From: an uncultured Clostridia bacterium
GTDB lineage: Bacteria > Bacillota > Clostridia > TANB77 > CAG-508
Direction: 5' to 3'
NCBI GenBank assembly: GCA_934167445.1
Contig: CAKPKJ010000002.1
Span: forward strand, 124,001-188,000
DNA: 64,000 bases
Positions 8,564-16,893 of this stretch are shown piece by piece. The notes beneath the pieces were generated by a model. It was not told the origin of the DNA and did no database searches. It saw only the letters and a list, made by a program, of their open reading frames with translations. The stretch's first letter is position 1. The number at the start of each line of letters is the position of its first letter. Position numbers and translations under genes: made by a program.

Positions 8564-8923
8564 ATGGTTAAGAAAACAGATAGAAAAATGGAAAGAACAA
8601 GAAGACATTTAAGAGTTAGAACAAAAATTTCCGGAACAGCTGAAAGACCAAGATTATGTGTATATAGAAGTAACACAAACCTATATGTACAAATAGTAGA
8701 TGATGTTGCTGGTAATACATTAGTAGCTGCTTCTACATTAGATAAAGAAGTTAAAACAAAACATGCTAATAAAGAAGCTGCAAAAGAATTAGGAACATTA
8801 ATCGCAAAAAAAGCAGCTGATAAAAAAATAGAAACAGTAGTTTTTGACCGTGGAGGATATATCTATCATGGTGTAGTTAAAGAATTAGCAGAAGCTGCAA
8901 GAGAAGGCGGACTTAAATTTTAG
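8564..8923 (+). CDS. rplR: Large-subunit ribosomal protein L18
   Basis: L18 binds 5S rRNA with L5 and L25. It has 119 residues. RRHLRVRTKISGTAERPRLCVYRS is the conserved N-terminal half (described in part), and FDRGGYIYHGVVKELAEAAREGG the C-terminal half. It is separated from rplF by a palindromic element and starts at ATG after AAAGGAG. Confidence 0.98.
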   Translation: MVKKTDRKMERTRRHLRVRTKISGTAERPRLCVYRSNTNLYVQIVDDVAGNTLVAASTLDKEVKTKHANKEAAKELGTLIAKKAADKKIETVVFDRGGYIYHGVVKELAEAAREGGLKF

Positions 8924-8953
8924 TAGATTAAAGAAGGAGGAAAACTAAAACCT

Positions 8954-9436
8954 ATGGAAGAAAAAGAATTAAAAGAAAAAGTTGTTGCAATAAACAGAGT
9001 TGCCAAAGTTGTTAAAGGTGGTAGAACTTTTAGATTCAGTGCCGTAGTAGTTGTTGGTGATGGTAATGGTCACGTGGGTGTTGGAAATGGTAAAGCATCA
9101 GAAGTTCCAGATGCTATAAGAAAAGCTATCCAAGAAGCTAAGAAAAACTTAGTTGAAGTGCCAATTGTTGAAACAACAGTACCTCATGAATTTGTTGGAA
9201 AATTTGGAAGTGCCAAAGTTTTATTAAAACCAGCTGAATTAGGTACAGGACTTATTACTGGAGGTAGTGTAAGACCAGTTCTAGAATTAGCAGGATATAA
9301 AAACGTAAGAACTAAAGTTATTGGTACAAACAATCCAAGAAACGTTGTTTATGCTACATTAGAAGGATTAAAATCAATGCAAACAGTAGAACAAGTAGCT
9401 AAAAAAAGAGGTAAAAAAGTAGAAGAAATTTTATAA
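8954..9436 (+). CDS. rpsE: Small-subunit ribosomal protein S5
   Basis: S5 acts in decoding fidelity and mRNA unwinding at the entry site. It has 160 residues. The dsRBD-like N-terminal domain includes KVVKGGRTFRFSAVVVVGD and GHVGVGNGKASEVPDAIRKA. The usual downstream neighbour rpmD (L30) is missing: only 43 bases separate rpsE from rplO. Confidence 0.98.
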   Translation: MEEKELKEKVVAINRVAKVVKGGRTFRFSAVVVVGDGNGHVGVGNGKASEVPDAIRKAIQEAKKNLVEVPIVETTVPHEFVGKFGSAKVLLKPAELGTGLITGGSVRPVLELAGYKNVRTKVIGTNNPRNVVYATLEGLKSMQTVEQVAKKRGKKVEEIL

Positions 9437-9479
9437 TTTAAATATAACACAAGCAAAAAGAAGGAGGTGCAAACCAGAA

Positions 9480-9914
9480 ATGAAATTAGATGATTTAAAA
9501 CCAGCTGTAAAAAAAGTAACAAGAAATAGAGTAGGTCGTGGAATTGGTTCTGGAAATGGAAAAACTTCAGGTAGAGGACAAAAAGGACAAAAATCAAGAA
9601 GCGGCGGAGGAGTAAGACGTGGATTTGAAGGTGGTCAAACACCATTATATAGAAGATTACCAAAAAGAGGATTCACTAATATTCATGCAAAAACTTATAC
9701 AGAAGTAACTTTAAAAATGTTAAATCAAGTTAAAAATACAGACGTTACTGCTGAAAGTCTAGTAGAAGAAGGAATCATTGGAAAAATCAATGATGGTATC
9801 GTTATTTTAGCAACAGGAAAATTAGAGAAAAAAGTTAATGTAAAAGCTACAAGATTCACAGCTAAGGCAAAAGAAGAAATCGAAGCTTTAGGCGGAAAGG
9901 CAGAGGTGATTTAA
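9480..9914 (+). CDS. rplO: Large-subunit ribosomal protein L15
   Basis: L15 is a late 50S assembly protein. It has 144 residues. The glycine-rich N-terminal part NRVGRGIGSGNGKTSGRGQKG is diagnostic (given in part). GGTPLYRRLPKRGF-type sequence follows as GGQTPLYRRLPKRGF. It follows rpsE directly because rpmD is absent. Its stop abuts the TTG start of secY. Confidence 0.98.
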   Translation: MKLDDLKPAVKKVTRNRVGRGIGSGNGKTSGRGQKGQKSRSGGGVRRGFEGGQTPLYRRLPKRGFTNIHAKTYTEVTLKMLNQVKNTDVTAESLVEEGIIGKINDGIVILATGKLEKKVNVKATRFTAKAKEEIEALGGKAEVI

Positions 9915-11234
9915 TTGTTCAAAACAATCAAAAATGCTTTTTCAACACCTGATGTTAGAAAAAGATTATTGTACACCTTATTATTAATTGTTGTATTCAG
10001 ATTTGGATGCTATATTACAGTACCAGGAGTAAACAGTGTAGCATTAAATGAAGCAATGTCTAATAACAATGGAATTGCAGGATTAATTGATATGATTTCC
10101 GGAGGAGCTTTTTCTAGATTTTCTGTTTTTGCTATGTCAATTAGCCCTTATATTACTGCATCAATTGTTATTCAATTGTTAGCGTTAATTATTCCATCTT
10201 TAGAAAGATTAACTAAAGAAGGTGGAGAAGAAGGTAGAAAGAAAGTAAACAAATATACTAAATTATTAACTGTTGTATTATCATTAGTTGAAGGTATAGG
10301 AATTTACTTATCTTACAAATCATCAGGAATATTTGTCAATGATAGTTTCTTAACAGGAGCATTAGTAGTAATGGGATTGGTTACAGGAACATCAATCTTA
10401 ATGTGGTTAGGAGAAGAAATAACAAATAAAGGTATTGGAAATGGAATATCACTATTAATATTTGTTGGTATAGTAGCAGGATTTCCTTCACTAATTAATA
10501 CATTATGGGGATTAATTATTCCAAGTACAGGATTTAGTACAACAGGATTATTAATGGCTATAGGTATTATAATTGGTGCAATATTATTAGTAACAGGAGT
10601 TGTTTTTGTACAACAAGCTGAAAGAAGAATTCCTGTTCAATATTCTAAAAAAGTAGTAGGAAGAAAAATGATGGGGGCACAAAATACTCATATACCATTA
10701 AAACTTGCAATGTCAGGAGTTATGCCTATAATTTTTGCATCATCATTTATGACATTTCCAGCTATGATTATACAAATATTTGTATCTGATATAGCAAATA
10801 AAACAGGATTTTTAGCAGGATTATATAAATTCTCAATTGCTACATCAACTTCTGGTGTTGAATGGGGATACTCTTTAGCAAATGCATTGGTATATTTATT
10901 GTTAATTGTAGGATTTTCATTTTTCTATACATTTGCTACATTTAATCCAGCAGAAATTTCAAGTAATATAAAGAAAAATGGTGGATTTATTCCAGGGATA
11001 AGAGCTGGAAAACCAACAACTGAATATTTATCTTCAGTAATATCTAAAATAACATGGTTTGGTGGATTATTCTTAGCAGTAATTGCTATATTACCAATGT
11101 TATTAAGATTTACAGGATTAAATATCGCATTTGGTGGTACATCAATATTAATCGTTGTAGGTGTTGCGCTAGAAGCCGTACAACAATTAGAATCTTTCTT
11201 AGCGATGAGACACTATAAAGGATTCTTAGAATAG
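9915..11234 (+). CDS. secY: Preprotein translocase subunit SecY
   Basis: SecY is the pore of the general protein secretion channel. The 439-residue protein has about ten membrane helices, an ending typical of the family (VGVALEAVQQLESFLAMRHYKGFL in part), and the cytosolic loop QAERRIPVQYSKKVVGRKMMG. The start is TTG 9915, directly after the rplO stop, with GAGGTGAT as ribosome binding site. This fits coupled translation with rplO. Confidence 0.97.
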   Translation: MFKTIKNAFSTPDVRKRLLYTLLLIVVFRFGCYITVPGVNSVALNEAMSNNNGIAGLIDMISGGAFSRFSVFAMSISPYITASIVIQLLALIIPSLERLTKEGGEEGRKKVNKYTKLLTVVLSLVEGIGIYLSYKSSGIFVNDSFLTGALVVMGLVTGTSILMWLGEEITNKGIGNGISLLIFVGIVAGFPSLINTLWGLIIPSTGFSTTGLLMAIGIIIGAILLVTGVVFVQQAERRIPVQYSKKVVGRKMMGAQNTHIPLKLAMSGVMPIIFASSFMTFPAMIIQIFVSDIANKTGFLAGLYKFSIATSTSGVEWGYSLANALVYLLLIVGFSFFYTFATFNPAEISSNIKKNGGFIPGIRAGKPTTEYLSSVISKITWFGGLFLAVIAILPMLLRFTGLNIAFGGTSILIVVGVALEAVQQLESFLAMRHYKGFLE

Positions 11235-11242
11235 GATAATAA

Positions 11243-11280
11243 GGGACGTAATTAATTAAAGATACACGTCCCTGTATCTT
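11243..11280 (+). promoter_or_regulatory. Overlapping alternative hairpins between secY and adk
   Basis: GGGACGT (11243-11249) can pair with ACGTCCC (11266-11272). AAGATAC (11259-11265) can pair with GTATCTT (11274-11280). The two 7-bp stems interleave and the connecting loop of one base is too short for both to form, so they look mutually exclusive. There is no T tract. The 203-base gap also holds a TATAAT at 11312-11317 and a GAAAAG/CTTTTC hairpin further on. Confidence 0.45.
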
Positions 11281-11437
11281 TGTCATATTATAGAAAGTTC
11301 AAAAAATTTACTATAATATACATATATTAGAAAAGTTATGCCAAAATAGCTTTTCGTATGTCCAACAATAAAATGGTGGATATGCTAAAGGTTATTATGG
11401 AGATAATCTTAAACAAAAGTAGAGGAAGTGTTAAACA

Positions 11438-12106
11438 ATGGTAGTAATTATGTTAGGAGCACCTGGTACAGGTAAAGGAACAATTGCAGGAATTTTAACA
11501 GAAAAATTAAATGCACCACAAGTATCAACAGGAGATATTTTTAGAAAAAATATTAAAGAAGGAACAGAATTAGGAAAATTGGCAGAACAATATATTGCAG
11601 AAGGAAAATTGGTTCCTGATGAAGTAACAATAGGAATTGTAAAAGATAGATTACAAGAAAAAGATGTAGAAAATGGAATTATATTAGATGGCTTTCCAAG
11701 AACAGTTCACCAAGCAGAAGAATTAGATAAAATACTAGAAAAAGAAGGAAAAAAAGTTGATATAGTAATAAATCTAACAACACCTGAAGAAGAAATAATT
11801 GAAAGAGTTGTAAATAGAAGAATATGTTCAAATCAAAATTGTAAAACAGTTTATAATTTAGTATTGAATCCACCAAAAGTAGAAGGAATATGTGATAAAT
11901 GTGGAGCTGAATTAATTCAAAGAAAAGATGACACACCAGAAACTGTAAAAGCAAGACTAGAAAGTTATTTAGAACAAACAAGTCCACTAGTTGATTACTA
12001 TCAAGGACAAGGAAAATTATATTCAGCAGTAGTTAGCAAAACAATAAATAAATTAGGAAAAGATGTCGCTGAAGATGTCGAAAAATATATAAAAGAGAAT
12101 TTTTAG
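11438..12106 (+). CDS. adk: Adenylate kinase, zinc-lid type
   Basis: The enzyme interconverts ATP + AMP and 2 ADP in the cytosol. In the 222 residues, the P-loop GAPGTGKGT is at 7-15 and DGFPRT near 84-89. The lid carries Cys130, Cys135, Cys152 and Cys155, a four-cysteine zinc site typical of Gram-positive Adk. It sits between secY and map, as in most Firmicutes. Confidence 0.98.
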   Translation: MVVIMLGAPGTGKGTIAGILTEKLNAPQVSTGDIFRKNIKEGTELGKLAEQYIAEGKLVPDEVTIGIVKDRLQEKDVENGIILDGFPRTVHQAEELDKILEKEGKKVDIVINLTTPEEEIIERVVNRRICSNQNCKTVYNLVLNPPKVEGICDKCGAELIQRKDDTPETVKARLESYLEQTSPLVDYYQGQGKLYSAVVSKTINKLGKDVAEDVEKYIKENF

Positions 12107-12118
12107 GAGATGGTATAA

Positions 12119-12892
12119 TTGGTAACAATTAAATCAAAAAAAGAAATAGAATATATGAGAGAAGCTTGTAGAGTAGTTGCTGTAATGTATGAGGAATTAG
12201 AAAAAAAAATAAAACCAGGAATGTCAACTTGGGAAGTTGATCAATTAGCAGAAAAAATAATAAGAAGAGAAGGAGCCTTACCTGCAGAAAAAGGTTACCC
12301 ATCAGGAATGAGAGGAGTGCCACCATATCCAGCATCAATATGTATATCTATAAATGATGAGGTTATACACGGAATACCTTCAAAACACAAATACATAAAA
12401 GAAGGTGATATTGTAAGCATTGACACAGTAGCACTAAAAAACGGATTTAATGGAGATGCTGCAAGAACATTTATGATAGGAAATGTTTCAAAAGATGCTA
12501 AAAGATTAGTAGAAGTAACAAAACAATCTTTTTATGAAGGAATAAAATATGCAAAGCCAGGTTATAGAATTGGCGATGTATGTCATGCAATTGGTGAATA
12601 TGTGCGTTCACAAGGTTACTCTGTAGTAAGAGAATTTCAAGGCCATGGAATAGGAAGACAAATGCATGAAGATCCGGGAATACCAAACTATGGAAAAGCA
12701 GGAAGAGGAATAAGATTAGAGCCAGGAATGACATTAGCTATAGAACCTATGGTAATTCAAGGAAAACCTAACATTTTAGAATTAGAAGATGGTTGGACAA
12801 TTATAACAGAAGATGGAAGTTTAGCCGCACACTATGAAAATACAATTTTAATTACAGAAAAAGAGCCAGAAATATTGACAATTTTGAAATAA
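12119..12892 (+). CDS. map: Methionine aminopeptidase, type I
   Basis: This enzyme removes the initiator methionine from nascent proteins with a two-metal active site. The 257 residues start at TTG after GGAGATGG. Metal ligands are visible in SIDTVALKNGFNGDAARTF, GHGIGRQMHEDP, AIEPM and HYENTI. In the HGD-type motif the histidine is replaced by asparagine (NGD), while the aspartate ligands remain. A consensus promoter is embedded near its 3' end. Confidence 0.96.
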   Translation: MVTIKSKKEIEYMREACRVVAVMYEELEKKIKPGMSTWEVDQLAEKIIRREGALPAEKGYPSGMRGVPPYPASICISINDEVIHGIPSKHKYIKEGDIVSIDTVALKNGFNGDAARTFMIGNVSKDAKRLVEVTKQSFYEGIKYAKPGYRIGDVCHAIGEYVRSQGYSVVREFQGHGIGRQMHEDPGIPNYGKAGRGIRLEPGMTLAIEPMVIQGKPNILELEDGWTIITEDGSLAAHYENTILITEKEPEILTILK

Positions 12893-12903
12893 TCTTGTAT
12901 AAT
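12875..12903 (+). promoter_or_regulatory. Consensus internal sigma-A promoter (end of map)
   Basis: TTGACA at 12875-12880 and TATAAT at 12898-12903 are separated by exactly 17 bases, so both hexamers are perfect. The -35 lies inside the last codons of map. It would drive infA-rpmJ-rpsM-rpsK-rpsD-rpoA-rplQ independently of the S10 promoter. Confidence 0.85.
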
Positions 12904-12980
12904 GAAATAGTTATTATGCACAATAGCCCAATTTTGCATAAAAATGTAAAAAAACTCTTTAATAATAGGAGGGGAAAAAG

Positions 12981-13199
12981 TTGGCAAAAGAAGATGTAAT
13001 AGAAGTAGAAGGTACTGTTGTAGAAGCATTACCTAACACAGTTTTTAAAGTAGAACTAAAGAATGGACATCAGATATTAGCTCATATTTCTGGTAAATTA
13101 AGAATGAATTATATAAAAATATTACCAGGAGATAAAGTAAAGGTAGAACTTTCACCATATGATTTAACAAGAGGAAGAATTACATGGAGAGCTAAATAA
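12981..13199 (+). CDS. infA: Translation initiation factor IF-1
   Basis: IF-1 blocks the A site during initiation. It has 72 residues, a single OB/S1 fold, starting MAKEDVIEVEGTVVEALPN and ending DLTRGRITWRAK. The start is TTG 12981, eight bases after AGGAGGGG-type sequence. It is the first gene after the internal promoter. Confidence 0.97.
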   Translation: MAKEDVIEVEGTVVEALPNTVFKVELKNGHQILAHISGKLRMNYIKILPGDKVKVELSPYDLTRGRITWRAK

Positions 13200-13256
13200 G
13201 ATAGAAATTAACCCAAAAATATAAATTTAAAGCAAAGCCAAGGAGGTGCTAATAAG

Positions 13257-13370
13257 ATGAAAGTAAGACCATCAGTAAAACCAATGTGTGACAAATGCAA
13301 AGTTATAAAAAGAAAAGGGGTTATAAGAGTAATTTGCGAAAACCCTAAACACAAACAAAGACAAGGATAA
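13257..13370 (+). CDS. rpmJ: Large-subunit ribosomal protein L36, zinc type
   Basis: This very short gene encodes 37 residues starting MKVRPSVKPMCDKCKVIKRK and ending NPKHKQRQG. Cys11, Cys14, Cys27 and His32 form the zinc ribbon of the zinc-dependent L36 form. The start ATG follows AAGGAGGTGCT. The infA-rpmJ-rpsM order is the usual one. Confidence 0.97.
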   Translation: MKVRPSVKPMCDKCKVIKRKGVIRVICENPKHKQRQG

Positions 13371-13384
13371 TCCTTATAGTTAAC

Positions 13385-13494
13385 AACACAAATGAGGTAG
13401 CGGCTGTGAACCTAAAAAAGTTTAGGTTACATTTATCTAGTTTGTGTTTATATATATGTTCTAAAATCTTAAACTGACTAGAGTAAACGCTAGT
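13385..13494 (+). promoter_or_regulatory. Structured rpsM leader
   Basis: Between rpmJ and rpsM, AACACAAA (13385-13392) can pair with TTTGTGTT (13441-13448), enclosing the perfect hairpin AACCTAAA-AAAG-TTTAGGTT (13409-13428). A further ACTAG/CTAGT hairpin lies at 13477-13494. No T tract follows. The 187-base spacer is unusually long for this tight operon, which suggests an RNA-level control or processing site. Confidence 0.5.
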
Positions 13495-13557
13495 ACATTT
13501 CACTTTTTAAGCTCTTTTGGGACAAACAAAACAAAAAATTTGGAGGTGCAAAAAAAT

Positions 13558-13926
13558 ATGGCTCGTATAGCAGGAGTAGATTTACCTAAAGAAAAAAGAG
13601 TAGAAATAGGACTTACTTATATTTATGGAATAGGAGTATCAAGCTCAAGAAAAATCCTAGAAAAAGCAGGAGTTAATCCAGATATAAGAGTAAAAGACTT
13701 AACAGATGACCAAGTAAACGACATAAGAAAGGCAATAGACGAATCTTACATTGTTGAAGGTGACTTAAGAAGAGAAGTAGCATTAAATATTAAAAGATTA
13801 ACAGAAATCGGATGCTACAGAGGATTAAGACATAGAAGAGGTCTTCCAGTTAGAGGTCAAAGAACTAAAACTAATGCAAGAACTAGAAAAGGTCCTAGAA
13901 AGTTAGTTAGCAAAAGTAAAAAATAA
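13558..13926 (+). CDS. rpsM: Small-subunit ribosomal protein S13
   Basis: S13 forms bridges between the 30S head and the 50S subunit. It has 122 residues from the ATG at 13558, starting MARIAGVDLPKEKR. An in-frame TTG 18 bases upstream is part of the ribosome binding site TTGGAGGTG and is rejected as start. The basic tail RGQRTKTNARTRKGPRK is typical. Confidence 0.97.
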   Translation: MARIAGVDLPKEKRVEIGLTYIYGIGVSSSRKILEKAGVNPDIRVKDLTDDQVNDIRKAIDESYIVEGDLRREVALNIKRLTEIGCYRGLRHRRGLPVRGQRTKTNARTRKGPRKLVSKSKK

Positions 13927-13935
13927 ACAAAAATC

Positions 13936-14047
13936 AATTTAAATCAACATCTTGCACATTTTAATTTCATTAATTAAACTTCGACGTACCAGCGTACGCC
14001 ATCGTCTTGATTAACTTATTAAAATGCACAATATATTAATTTAAATT
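13936..14047 (+). repeat. Palindromic intergenic element, copy 2 (rpsM-rpsK)
   Basis: This second copy has outer arms AATTTAAAT (13936-13944) and ATTTAAATT (14039-14047), the same CATTTTAAT/ATTAAAATG stem, and a tip CGTAC-CAGC-GTACG. Relative to copy 1, the tip base pair T-A has become C-G on both sides (a compensatory change) and a C-G pair has become T-G. That pattern indicates selection on the folded form. Confidence 0.8.
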
Positions 14048-14112
14048 AATTTTAACAAACAAATAAATCGAGTATAATTCAAAATAAATTTGAATAAGGA
14101 GGAAAAAGCGAA

Positions 14113-14508
14113 ATGGCTAAAAATGTAACAACAAAAAAAGTAGCTAGAAGAAATAGAAAAAACATCGAAAAAGGTGCAGCTCATATTCATTCTAGTTTTA
14201 ACAATACAATAGTTACAATTACAGATACACAAGGAAATACAATATCATGGGGAAGTGCCGGAGAATTAGGTTACAAAGGTTCAAGAAAAAGCACACCATT
14301 TGCAGCTGGTCAAGTTGCAGAAACAGCAGCTAAAATTGCTATGGAACATGGTTTAAAATCAGTAGAAGTATTTGTTAAAGGACCAGGTTCAGGAAGAGAA
14401 GCAGCAATTCGTTCATTACAAACAGCTGGATTAGAAATAAGTGCAATCAAAGATGTAACACCAATACCTCATAATGGTTGTAGACCACCAAAAAGAAGAA
14501 GAGTATAG
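14113..14508 (+). CDS. rpsK: Small-subunit ribosomal protein S11
   Basis: S11 lies on the 30S platform. It has 131 residues, with GAAHIHSSFNNTIVTITDTQG near the start (given in part), GPGSGREAAIRSLQTAGL in the middle and the C-terminal HNGCRPPKRRRV, all conserved. It starts at ATG after AAGGAGG and follows the palindromic element. Confidence 0.98.
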   Translation: MAKNVTTKKVARRNRKNIEKGAAHIHSSFNNTIVTITDTQGNTISWGSAGELGYKGSRKSTPFAAGQVAETAAKIAMEHGLKSVEVFVKGPGSGREAAIRSLQTAGLEISAIKDVTPIPHNGCRPPKRRRV

Positions 14509-14538
14509 AATTAGTAAATAAGTGAAAGGAGTATAGAA

Positions 14539-15165
14539 ATGGCAAGATATATAGATGAACAATGCCGTAGATGCCGTAGAGAAGGACAAAAATTGTTCTT
14601 AAAAGGTGACAGATGTTATTCAGACAAATGCAGTATTTCAAGAAGAAACTATGCACCAGGTGACCATGGACAAAAAAGAGCAAAACTTTCTGAATACGGA
14701 ACACAATTAAGAGAAAAACAAAAAACAAAAACATACTATGGAGTTGGAGAAAAACAATTTAGAAAATATTTTGAAATGGCTTCAAACCAAAAAGGTGTAA
14801 CAGGTGAAGCTTTATTACAAATATTAGAAAGCAGATTAGATAACGTAGTATACAGATTAGGATTTGGTGCATCAAGAGCACAAGCTAGACAACTTGTAAA
14901 CCATGCACAATTCGAAGTAAATGGAAAGAAGGTTAATATACCATCTTACTTAGTAAAAGCTGGAGATATTATCACAGTAAGAGAAAACAAAAAAGATAAT
15001 GCAACATTAAAAGCTAATGTTGAAGAATCAGCTAAAAGACCAGTACCAGCTTGGCTAGAAAGAGATACAGAAAAATTAAGTGGTAAAGTAATTAAACTAG
15101 CATCTAGAGAAGATATTGATATTCCAATCGAAGAACATTTAATAGTAGAGCTTTACTCAAAATAA
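14539..15165 (+). CDS. rpsD: Small-subunit ribosomal protein S4, zinc type
   Basis: S4 is a 16S assembly initiator with an S4 RNA-binding domain. In its 208 residues, Cys9, Cys12, Cys26 and Cys31 form the N-terminal zinc motif. The S4 domain (SRLDNVVYRLGFGASRAQAR) begins near residue 98. Its place in the alpha operon is the ancestral arrangement; in B. subtilis rpsD is elsewhere. Confidence 0.98.
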   Translation: MARYIDEQCRRCRREGQKLFLKGDRCYSDKCSISRRNYAPGDHGQKRAKLSEYGTQLREKQKTKTYYGVGEKQFRKYFEMASNQKGVTGEALLQILESRLDNVVYRLGFGASRAQARQLVNHAQFEVNGKKVNIPSYLVKAGDIITVRENKKDNATLKANVEESAKRPVPAWLERDTEKLSGKVIKLASREDIDIPIEEHLIVELYSK

Positions 15166-15268
15166 TAATTAAAAGTTATATAATAGAAACTTTTAAAATT
15201 TTACTTGAAAAAACTTAAACAAGGTTTTAAAAAGTTTGAGATATAATCTCGAATATTAGGAGGTAAAA

Positions 15269-16216
15269 ATGATAGAATTTGAAAAGCCAAATATTGAATG
15301 TCTAGAAGTGGATGATGCAAACAATTATGCAAAATTTGTATGTGAACCATTAGAAAGAGGTTATGGAGTAACAATAGGTAACTCATTAAGAAGAATTTTG
15401 CTTTCATCACTTCCAGGTTGTGCTATAACAAGTGTAAAAATAGATGGAGTATTACATGAATTCTCAGCAATAGATAATGTTGTTGAAGATGTTCCAGAAT
15501 TAATTGTAAATTTAAAAAACGTAAGACTAAAATTTGACGGTGAAAAAGAAAAAGTTTTAAGAATAGAAGCTAAAGGCGAAGGTGAAGTATTAGCTGGAGA
15601 TATAATAACAGATGGAACAGTAGAAATATTAAATCCAGATTTACATATAGCAACAATAGCTGAAGGTGGAAACTTAAAAATGGAAATGACAGCAGATAGA
15701 GGAAGAGGATATAATTCTTCTGAAAAGAATAAAAAACCAAATCAAGATATCTCTGTACTTCCAATAGATTCAATTTATACACCAGTTAAAAAAGTAAATT
15801 ATCAAGTAGAAAACACAAGAGTTGGGCAAATGGTAGATTATGATAAATTAGTAATTGAAGTTTGGACAGATGGAAGCTTAAAAGCTCATGAAGCTTTAAG
15901 TTTAGCTGCAAAAGTTATGACAGGACATTTAGAATTATTTATAGATTTATCTGAAGCAGCAAAAAATACACAAGTTATGATTGAAAAAGAAGAATCTAAA
16001 AAAGAAAAAATCCTTGAAATGACTATAGAAGAATTAGAATTATCTGTAAGATCATTCAATTGTTTGAAGAGAGCTGGAATATCAACAGTTGAAGACTTAA
16101 CAAACAAAACAGATGCAGAAATGATGAAGGTTAGAAACCTTGGTAAAAAATCATTAGAAGAAGTTATTGCAAAATTACATTCATTAGGATTAGATTTTGC
16201 AAAAGAAGATGAATAA
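15269..16216 (+). CDS. rpoA: DNA-directed RNA polymerase subunit alpha
   Basis: Alpha dimerises to nucleate RNA polymerase, and its C-terminal domain binds UP elements and activators. It has 315 residues, with the N-terminal assembly domain (GYGVTIGNSLRRILLSSLPG) and a C-terminal domain of helix-hairpin-helix type (RSFNCLKRAGISTVEDL, NLGKKSLEEV). AGGAGG precedes ATG. Confidence 0.98.
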   Translation: MIEFEKPNIECLEVDDANNYAKFVCEPLERGYGVTIGNSLRRILLSSLPGCAITSVKIDGVLHEFSAIDNVVEDVPELIVNLKNVRLKFDGEKEKVLRIEAKGEGEVLAGDIITDGTVEILNPDLHIATIAEGGNLKMEMTADRGRGYNSSEKNKKPNQDISVLPIDSIYTPVKKVNYQVENTRVGQMVDYDKLVIEVWTDGSLKAHEALSLAAKVMTGHLELFIDLSEAAKNTQVMIEKEESKKEKILEMTIEELELSVRSFNCLKRAGISTVEDLTNKTDAEMMKVRNLGKKSLEEVIAKLHSLGLDFAKEDE

Positions 16217-16240
16217 ATTAGGAAGGTAAGGTGAATAAAA

Positions 16241-16768
16241 GTGGCTACTAATAGAAAATTAGGAAGAACTACAGATATTAGAATGGCAATGCTAAAAACA
16301 TTAACAACAGACCTTATTATGCACGGAAAAATAGAAACTACTTTACCAAGAGCAAAAGAAGTAAAATCAATAGCTGATAGCTTAATTGCTTTAGCAATAA
16401 AAGAAAAAGATAACTTCGAAACAGTTGATGTAAAAGTAGTAAAAGCAAAATTAGATGCAAAAGGTAATAAAGAAACAGAATTAGTAAAAAGCAAAAATGG
16501 TAAAGAATATCTAAAAGTAGTAAAAGAAGAAACTACTGAAAAAAGACAAAAAGATATGCCATCAAGATTAAATGCAAGAAGAAAAATGATGAAAAAAATC
16601 AATAAAGTAAAAGATAGTGAAGGAAATAATGTTGATTTACCATCAAAACTATTCAACGAAATAGCTCCAAAATATGCTGATAAAAACGTAGGTGGATATA
16701 CACGTATAGTTAAAGCTGGTCCAAGAAGAGGAGACGGAGCTGAAGTTGCAATATTACAATTAATCTAG
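16241..16768 (+). CDS. rplQ: Large-subunit ribosomal protein L17 with internal insertion
   Basis: L17 closes the alpha operon. The start is GTG 16241. The core is recognisable at both ends (RKLGRTTDIRMAMLKTL, and GGYTRIVKAGPRRGDGAEVAI). At 175 residues it is about 55-60 longer than the usual 113-120. The extra residues are a lysine/glutamate-rich stretch at about 55-110 between the helical core and the C-terminal strand. Confidence 0.95.
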   Translation: MATNRKLGRTTDIRMAMLKTLTTDLIMHGKIETTLPRAKEVKSIADSLIALAIKEKDNFETVDVKVVKAKLDAKGNKETELVKSKNGKEYLKVVKEETTEKRQKDMPSRLNARRKMMKKINKVKDSEGNNVDLPSKLFNEIAPKYADKNVGGYTRIVKAGPRRGDGAEVAILQLI

Positions 16769-16794
16769 TTCTAAAACAAAACGAAAAAGATAAA

Positions 16795-16839
16795 AAACAG
16801 GACTCAAAACATAAGTATTAGTTTAGAGTCTGTTTTTTT
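16795..16839 (+). terminator. Terminator of the ribosomal super-operon
   Basis: AAACAG-G-ACTC pairs with GAGT-CTGTTT around a 20-base loop with one bulged G, and seven T residues follow at 16833-16839. It is located 27 bases after rplQ. Confidence 0.8.
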
Positions 16840-16893
16840 ATGTGTATCAAAAGCCTCAAAAATCTCATATAATGATATATAGGAGGCATACAA

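Noticed and set aside
11679..11987. Long open frames opposite adk, ribosomal genes, recD2 and polA
   Set aside because: They are Leu/Ile/Phe-rich antisense shadows caused by A-rich codons on the coding strand, without binding sites.
15201..15268. Promoter for rpoA (TATAAT at 15242-15247)
   Set aside because: No recognisable -35 hexamer at 16-18 bases; the match is probably chance in A+T-rich sequence.
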